From Burkholderiaceae bacterium (GTDB taxonomy: Bacteria; Pseudomonadota; Gammaproteobacteria; Burkholderiales; Burkholderiaceae_B), in NCBI GenBank assembly GCA_017983955.1, contig JAGOAJ010000003.1, positions 1 to 64,000 of the forward strand: a stretch of 64,000 nucleotides of DNA, written 5' to 3'. How positions within the stretch are numbered: position 1 is the stretch's first letter; the number at the start of each line of letters is the position of its first letter. The notes under the pieces were generated by a model. That model did not search any database. It was given only the letters and a program-made list of their open reading frames with translations, and had not been told where the DNA came from. The position numbers and the translations under genes were made by a program. This document shows, one piece after another, positions 56,155 to 64,000 of this stretch.

Positions 56155-56214
56155 AGAAAACATACCCTGGTATAAACCCGCATCCTTACTAGGTAGATAT
56201 TGCCTATTCACTAG

Positions 56215-58576
<2,362 letters not shown>

Positions 58577-58580
<4 letters not shown>

Positions 58581-59938
58581 CCGAGCACGTTATTAAAATG
58601 CCGGATATCGGCGAAGGCATAGCCGAAGTCGAAATTGTCGAATGGCATGTCGCCATAGGCGATAGCGTCATCGAGGATCAGATACTGGCTGACGTCATGA
58701 CCGACAAGGCCAGCGTTCAGATACCTTCACCCGTTTTTGGTAAGGTCACCCATTTGGGTGGTCAGCCTGGCGACATCATGGCCGTGGGCGCCAATCTGAT
58801 TACCTTGGAGGTTGATCAGTTGGCAGCCGAGCAACATCGCGAAGCCATCGATGAATTAAGTTCTGCGGGTAGTACTAATAGGCCTTTGCCGACGCATGCG
58901 GCCCCTGAGCCAACAACCGCCACCATAGCTGCATCCGAGCCCGTGCCGGTAGTTGCCGCTGTAGCTGCGTCTGTAACCACGCCAGCAGTCGCAGCCGTAA
59001 CTGCACCAGTGGTTGCCGTGGTCAACCCGGATCAGCCCCACCTTAAGCCCTTGGCCTCGCCCTCGGTACGCCGTCAGGCCCGTGAACTAGGCATAGACCT
59101 CTATCAGGTTCAGCCCAGGGACGAACATGGTCTCATCACTCACGCCATACTGGCAGCGCATAAGGCTGGTACTGGACAGTCTGCTACCCCGGGGGTAAGC
59201 AAGCCTGGGGCAGTGACTGCAGCGCCAGCTAGCGCCGCCGACGGCCAGCATCAAATTCCAGTCATAGGCTTACGGCGCAAAATCGCCCAAAAAATGCAGG
59301 AATCCAAACGGCACATTCCCCATTTCACCTATGTCGAAGAGGTGGATGTGACGGAGCTGGAAAACCTGCGTGTACAGTTGAACCATCGTTGGGGCAACAC
59401 GCGCGGTAAGTTGACCGTGCTGCCTTTCCTGGCCCGTGCCATGGTGCTGGCACTGAAGGATTTTCCGCAAATCAATGCGCGTTATGACGACACTACCAAC
59501 ATCATTACCCGTTATGACGCGGTGCATCTGGGCGTGGCAGCGCAAACCGACGCGGGTCTGATGGTGCCGGTGTTACGTCATGCACAAACCATGGACCTAT
59601 GGCAGTGCGCGTCAGGCATTGCCCGCCTTGCCGGTGCGGCACGTTCGGGCAAGGCCACTGTGCAAGAGTTGACGGGGTCTACCATCACCTTGACCAGCCT
59701 GGGAGCCTTGGGCGGCATAGTATCCACGCCAGTCATTAATCACCCCGAGGTCGGCATCGTGGGCGTCAACCGCATTGTCGAGCGTCCCATGATTGTGGGC
59801 GGCGCGGTGGTGGCGCGCAAGATGATGAATCTATCGTCGTCCTTTGACCATAGGGTGGTGGATGGCATGCATGCGGCTCAGTTCATCCAGGCGATACGGG
59901 CTTACTTGGAATGTCCGGCCACCTTGTTTATTGATTGA
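58577..59938 (+). CDS. bkdB: Branched-chain 2-oxoacid dehydrogenase E2 (dihydrolipoyl acyltransferase)
   Basis: This 453-aa protein has one lipoyl domain (MPDIGEGIAEVEIVEWHV, lipoyl Lys in VMTDKASVQIP), an Ala/Pro/Val-rich linker (about 110-150), a peripheral-subunit-binding domain (ASPSVRRQARELGIDLYQV) and the catalytic domain with SSSFDHRVVDGMHAAQF. It forms the core of the complex. No lpd (E3) gene follows; a hairpin lies after the stop, so E3 must be shared from elsewhere. Confidence 0.95.
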
Positions 59939-59953
59939 CGTATTTAGCTGGAA

Positions 59954-59986
59954 TGTAGCGTAGCGTTAATTTATCGCTACGCTACA
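59954..59986 (+). other. Perfect 12-bp stem-loop after bkdB
   Basis: TGTAGCGTAGCG (59954-59965) pairs exactly with CGCTACGCTACA (59975-59986) around a nine-base loop. There is no T run after it, so it is not a classical terminator; it could still slow RNA polymerase or protect the mRNA end. Confidence 0.7.
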
Positions 59987-60014
59987 ATCAAAGCTCCTTT
60001 CCTCAGGAGCCCTC

Positions 60015-60962
60015 ATGTCAGACACATCCCTTGCAACATCTGGTTCACAACCACGTTTGGACTATGTTATGTGTGCCAGTCCTGCAGGCACGCACCGCAT
60101 GGCGTACTGGGAGTGGGGCGATCCTGACAATGATAATGTCGTGTTATGCGTGCATGGCTTGACGCGTACCGGGCGGGATTTTGATCTGCTGGCGCGTAGC
60201 CTGTGCAATGATTACCGGGTGGTCTGCCCCGATGTGACGGGGCGTGGCAAGTCCGACTGGTTGATACAGTCTTCAGGCTATGCGGTACCTCAGTATGTGG
60301 CCGATATGCTTACCCTGATTGCCAGGTTAAATCCGGTTCGACTGGATTGGGTGGGTACCTCTATGGGGGGCCTGATAGGCCTGGGATTGGCGGGTGCCCT
60401 TGCGATGTCAACGGTGATGCGTCCCAATCGCGGCGATCAGGGCTTACCGGCAGACCAGACCTTGAAACTGGGGAAAATGGTATTAAATGACATAGGCCCG
60501 ACTTTAAACGTCAGTGGCCTAAGTCGTATTGCCGACTATGTTGGTGACCCTATGCAGTTCGATACCTTCGATCAGGCCGTGGATTACGTGCATTCGGTAT
60601 CGCAGGGTTTTGGCCCACACGACAGGGCGGGCTGGGAAGACCTGACCCGTTATGTGTTTCTGCCCCAGGGCAAGCATTGGGTTAAGCACTACGATTTACG
60701 TATTTCCGAACCCATGGCGGCGCAGTCGGCGGCATTTTTACAAAGTTCTGAAGCTATTCTTTGGGCGGCTTATGAAGGCCTGCAAGCGCCTGTGCTTATT
60801 GTTCATGGTGAACTGTCTGACCTGTTGACTGAAAACACGGCACAGGAAATGCTGCGACGTAATCCCCTGGCCAGCTTGCATCAGGTGGCCGGGGTGGGGC
60901 ATGCGCCCACCTTGCGCACTCAGGATCAAATAGGTTCTATACAACAGTTTTTACGGAGCTAA
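60015..60962 (+). CDS. Alpha/beta hydrolase
   Basis: This 315-aa hydrolase has the nucleophile elbow VGTSMGGLIGL (Ser at GTSMG), an oxyanion-hole-like VHGLTRTGRDFD, a likely Asp in HGELSDLLT and the catalytic His in AGVGHAPTL. The substrate is unknown; ester or C-C bond cleavage are both possible. CAGGAG precedes ATG 60015. The next gene starts within five bases of its stop, so the two are likely co-transcribed. Confidence 0.9.
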   Translation: MSDTSLATSGSQPRLDYVMCASPAGTHRMAYWEWGDPDNDNVVLCVHGLTRTGRDFDLLARSLCNDYRVVCPDVTGRGKSDWLIQSSGYAVPQYVADMLTLIARLNPVRLDWVGTSMGGLIGLGLAGALAMSTVMRPNRGDQGLPADQTLKLGKMVLNDIGPTLNVSGLSRIADYVGDPMQFDTFDQAVDYVHSVSQGFGPHDRAGWEDLTRYVFLPQGKHWVKHYDLRISEPMAAQSAAFLQSSEAILWAAYEGLQAPVLIVHGELSDLLTENTAQEMLRRNPLASLHQVAGVGHAPTLRTQDQIGSIQQFLRS

Positions 60963-60966
60963 TGCT

Positions 60967-61797
60967 ATTAAAGTCGACTTACACAGCCATTCAACCATTT
61001 CAGATGGGGTCTTGCCGCCTGCCCAGGTGGCGCAGCGTGCACATGCCAATGGCGTGCAGCTTTGGGCATTGACTGACCATGACGAATTGGACGGCCTGGA
61101 CGAGGCCGAAACCACCGCGCGCGGTCTGGGTATGGCGTTTATTCCTGGCATAGAGATTTCAGTAACCTGGTCAGGCCAAACGGTGCATGTGGTCGGCCTG
61201 AATATAGATCGCCATAATCAGGCGCTCAACACGGGCTTGACCGCAGTACGGGCCGGTCGTGAAGGTCGCGCCCGGAAAATGGCCGACAAACTAGCCAGCT
61301 TGGGCATTAAGGGCGCCTATGAAGGGGCTTTAACCTATGCCGCGAATTCCGCCATGGTCAGCCGTACCCATTTCGCCCGTTATATCGTGGCTCAAGGCTA
61401 TTGTGACACCTTGCAAGCGGTCTTTGATCGTTATCTGGGTGATGGCAAGCCGGGTAATGTGGCTGTGCAATGGTCCAGCCTGGAACAGGCTGTGGGGTGG
61501 ATACTGGATTCGGGCGGCCGTGCCGTTATTGCCCACCCCGGGCGGTATAAATATAGCGCCATGCAGTTTGATGCCTTGTTTGAAAGCTTCAAGGACCTGG
61601 GCGGTCAGGCCATAGAGGTCGTGACCGGCAGCCATACCGTCAGCCAATATGACGAGTACGCCAAGGTGGCGAAGCGTTACGGCTTTATGGCATCCTGCGG
61701 ATCTGACTTCCACAGCCCCACGGAAGCCAGACTGGATCTGGGCGAATTGCCGCCTTTACCCAACGGCTTAACGCCTGTTTGGCATGATTGGGTGTAG
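60967..61797 (+). CDS. PHP-domain phosphoesterase with non-standard start (ATT) or frameshifted start
   Basis: The PHP family fold is clear: metal motif VDLHSHSTISDG, ALTDHDELDGL, HPGRYKY and CGSDFHSP. Such proteins cleave phosphoesters, for example RNase AM/YciV-type 3',5'-nucleotide phosphatases. The frame holding the HxH motif has a stop at 60931 and no ATG or GTG before the motif; the first TTG (61012) lies behind it. ATT 60967, with GGAG eight bases upstream, would give the usual N-terminus. ATG 60962 is in another frame and would need one extra base. The family is sure, the start is not. Confidence 0.88.
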   Translation: MKVDLHSHSTISDGVLPPAQVAQRAHANGVQLWALTDHDELDGLDEAETTARGLGMAFIPGIEISVTWSGQTVHVVGLNIDRHNQALNTGLTAVRAGREGRARKMADKLASLGIKGAYEGALTYAANSAMVSRTHFARYIVAQGYCDTLQAVFDRYLGDGKPGNVAVQWSSLEQAVGWILDSGGRAVIAHPGRYKYSAMQFDALFESFKDLGGQAIEVVTGSHTVSQYDEYAKVAKRYGFMASCGSDFHSPTEARLDLGELPPLPNGLTPVWHDWV

Positions 61798-61806
61798 GCT
61801 AGTGTC

Positions 61807-62358
61807 ATGAGCAAAGCATTTGTTAAAGAATCCGATAATGATGATGACGAGGACTTGGCCCCGGCAGCACTAGCCCTGCCTCCTGGCACCAAGAACTACA
61901 TCACCACCGATGGCTATAAGCGTTTGCGCGCCGAACTTGCCCATTTGTTGACTCAAGAGCGTCCCGAAGTGGTGCAAATCGTGTCGTGGGCAGCGTCTAA
62001 TGGCGATAGGTCTGAAAATGGCGACTACATCTACGGCAAAAAGCGTTTGCGCGAAATCGACCGCCGCATGCGTTTCCTGACCAAACGTTTGGAAATTGCT
62101 GAAGTCGTCGACCCTTCGGCTCAACCCAATCGCGACCAAGTCTTTTTTGGGGCAACCGTAGTCTATTCGGACAAGGCCGGTGAAGAGTTCCGCGTCACTA
62201 TTGTTGGCGTAGACGAAGCTGAACCGTTACAAGGGAAAATCAGCTGGATTTCGCCGGTGGCACGTGCTTTGCTGAAGGCTAGGGAAGGCGACACCATCAC
62301 CTTACGTACGCCCGCAGGCATAGACGAATTGGACGTGTTGGAAGTCATTTATCCCTAA
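61807..62358 (+). CDS. greB: Transcript cleavage factor GreB
   Basis: This 183-aa protein rescues backtracked RNA polymerase. The coiled-coil tip carries the family pattern NGDRSENGDYIYGKKRLREID, which is GreB rather than GreA, and the C-terminal domain shows FFGATVVYSD and GKISWISPVARALLKAREGD. The N-terminus has an acidic extension (SDNDDDEDL). It follows the PHP gene by nine bases and is probably co-transcribed. Confidence 0.95.
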   Translation: MSKAFVKESDNDDDEDLAPAALALPPGTKNYITTDGYKRLRAELAHLLTQERPEVVQIVSWAASNGDRSENGDYIYGKKRLREIDRRMRFLTKRLEIAEVVDPSAQPNRDQVFFGATVVYSDKAGEEFRVTIVGVDEAEPLQGKISWISPVARALLKAREGDTITLRTPAGIDELDVLEVIYP

Positions 62359-62425
62359 GGGCAGTCCTTAATACGGGTATGCGGCTAAAATAGGGGTATT
62401 CCCTTCATTTTGCCTGCCTCGTATC

Positions 62426-64000
62426 GTGAATTCCATACTGTATTTTTCCGGCTCGCCGGTACTGTCGTCTTTCCGCCGTGAACGCCTGTTGCAGCGTTTT
62501 TCCGAACTTGACCTGCCAGTGGCCGATATTACGGCGCACTACGAACACTACGTCTGGTTAAATGCGGAACTGGCGCAAGCCGATCACCAAAAACTGTCGC
62601 AATTGCTGACCTATGGCGATCCCGTTGCCGCCACGCCAGACGCGCATAAAGCTTTGGTGTTGCGGATATTTCCGCGTTTTGGCACCATCTCCCCTTGGGC
62701 TAGCAAAGCGACAGATATCGCGCATAATTGCGGTCTTCAGACCGTGCGCCGTATTGAACGCGGCATACATTACGCCATTACCCCAACCCGTGGGCTGCTG
62801 GGTACCAAGTCATTTACTCCTGAACAGTTGTCTGCGATTGCTGCTTGCCTGCACGACCGTATGACAGACACGGTGGTGGACGCCAGCTTTGACGGTTCTG
62901 CTTTGTTCGCCTCGTTGCCGGGCAAGCCTATACAGATCATAGATATTTTGGCTGATGGTCAGTCGGCACTGGAAACAGCTAACCGGCAATTGGGTCTGGC
63001 CCTGTCGGAAGACGAAATTGAATATCTGGATGTCGCATTCCGCCAATTGGGGCGCAACCCCACGGATGTGGAATTGATGATGTTCGCCCAGGCCAATAGC
63101 GAACACTGCCGCCACAAAATATTCAATGCACAATGGGTGATTGATGGCGTAGCCCAGGACAACACCTTGTTTGGCATGATACGGGCTACCCATGCCGCTC
63201 AGCCCGACGGCACCATCGTGGCGTATTCGGATAATGCTGCCGTCATGGCCGGTGGCCCAGCCACCTTGTTTCATGCCGGACGCAATCCTGATGTGTCGGA
63301 ATACCAGCATTACGATACCGTGGTCCACACCCTGATGAAGGTGGAAACCCACAATCACCCGACGGCGATTGCGCCATATCCCGGGGCAGGAACCGGTGCA
63401 GGCGGCGAAATTCGTGATGAAGGTGCAACCGGGCGCGGTTCCAAACCCAAAGCCGGTTTGACCGGGTTTACCGTCTCCAATTTGCGTTTTAAGGACGCCA
63501 TAGAACCTTGGGAAGGCGAAGACTATGGCGCACCTGACCGTATCGCCAGTCCACTGGACATCATGATAGAAGGTCCCATAGGCGGTGCAGCCTTCAATAA
63601 CGAGTTTGGTCGCCCCAACTTGCTGGGCTATTTTCGTGTTTACGAACAGTCGGTAGACGCCATCCGCTGGGGCTATCACAAGCCCATCATGATCGCTGGC
63701 GGCTTGGGCTCTATTGATGGCCGTTTAACCCACAAAGATCCCATCCCCCCCGGTGCCTTGCTGATACAGCTGGGCGGCCCCGGCATGCGTATAGGCATGG
63801 GCGGTGGCGCGGCATCCAGCATGAGCGTGGGCGCTAACACCGCTGAATTGGACTTTGATTCTGTACAACGTGGCAATCCTGAACTGGAACGCCGTGCCCA
63901 GGAAGTTATAGACCGTTGCTGGCAACAGGGCGACGACAACCCCATTATTGCCATCCATGATGTGGGTGCAGGTGGCTTGTCCAATGCTTTTCCCGAGTTG
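62426..64000 (+). CDS. purL: Phosphoribosylformylglycinamidine synthase PurL (3' end cut off)
   Basis: The frame is open from GTG 62426 to the window end (525 codons of about 1330). It begins [20 protein letters not shown], like proteobacterial large PurL. Seen are the N-terminal domain, [13 protein letters not shown], the nucleotide-binding [19 protein letters not shown] and [21 protein letters not shown] split in two. It makes FGAM in purine synthesis. No ATG or good ribosome site is near, so the GTG start is a best choice. The glutaminase domain lies outside the window. Confidence 0.95.
   Translation, partial: MNSILYFSGSPVLSSFRRERLLQRFSELDLPVADITAHYEHYVWLNAELAQADHQKLSQLLTYGDPVAATPDAHKALVLRIFPRFGTISPWASKATDIAHNCGLQTVRRIERGIHYAITPTRGLLGTKSFTPEQLSAIAACLHDRMTDTVVDASFDGSALFASLPGKPIQIIDILADGQSALETANRQLGLALSEDEIEYLDVAFRQLGRNPTDVELMMFAQANSEHCRHKIFNAQWVIDGVAQDNTLFGMIRATHAAQPDGTIVAYSDNAAVMAGGPATLFHAGRNPDVSEYQHYDTVVHTLMKVETHNHPTAIAPYPGAGTGAGGEIRDEGATGRGSKPKAGLTGFTVSNLRFKDAIEPWEGEDYGAPDRIASPLDIMIEGPIGGAAFNNEFGRPNLLGYFRVYEQSVDAIRWGYHKPIMIAGGLGSIDGRLTHKDPIPPGALLIQLGGPGMRIGMGGGAASSMSVGANTAELDFDSVQRGNPELERRAQEVIDRCWQQGDDNPIIAIHDVGAGGLSNAFPEL

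Overview
The window looks like chromosome of a betaproteobacterium of the order Burkholderiales, most likely family Alcaligenaceae (genus not resolved). The reasons are protein similarities recalled from memory (Bordetella-like isc, recJ-rpfE, lolCD-tatD and bkd proteins), a moderate GC content, and heavy use of ATA and CATA words. No rRNA, tRNA, CRISPR array or insertion sequence was seen.

Layout. 0-3.2 kb: a truncated low-molecular-weight phosphatase gene, then a short Fe-S operon iscR-iscS-iscU-iscA behind an IscR operator. The operon stops after iscA, and its IscU lacks scaffold ligands Cys37 and Asp39. 3.2-6.6 kb (minus): prfB with its programmed +1 frameshift, an SDR oxidoreductase and lysS. 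6.6-9.6 kb (minus): a DctPQM-type TRAP transporter. 9.7-12.7 kb: a periplasmic molybdopterin-fold-like protein with a histidine kinase and a LuxR-type response regulator. 12.8-16.5 kb: two unknown envelope proteins, a hemerythrin protein, a non-coding region with a 41-bp inverted repeat, and an AhpD-like protein. 16.6-19.9 kb: an SsuABC/TauABC-like ABC importer with an extra membrane-anchored binding-protein homologue. 19.9-28.3 kb: serine acetyltransferase, two EamA transporters, recJ with an RpfE-like gene, lolC-lolD and tatD.

28.3-53.6 kb looks like inserted accessory DNA between tatD and comEC. Its first part has a LacI regulator, twin operators, an MHS-family symporter and an FMN-dependent 2-hydroxy-acid oxidase, followed by a lipoprotein and a BBE-type FAD oxidase. 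Its second part is a giant adhesin module: a REC-AraC response regulator, a 3416-aa BapA/LapA-like adhesin, a full type I secretion system (TolC, ABC, HlyD), a BamE-like lipoprotein-type protein, and a membrane histidine kinase. A 75-bp relic of comEC lies just left of this module and the intact comEC lies just right of it, in the same orientation. This suggests the module entered by recombination at comEC.

53.6-64 kb returns to core genes: comEC, the branched-chain 2-oxoacid dehydrogenase operon (E1alpha, E1beta, E2; no E3), an alpha/beta hydrolase, a PHP phosphoesterase with no usual start codon, greB, and the 5' part of purL, which runs off the end.
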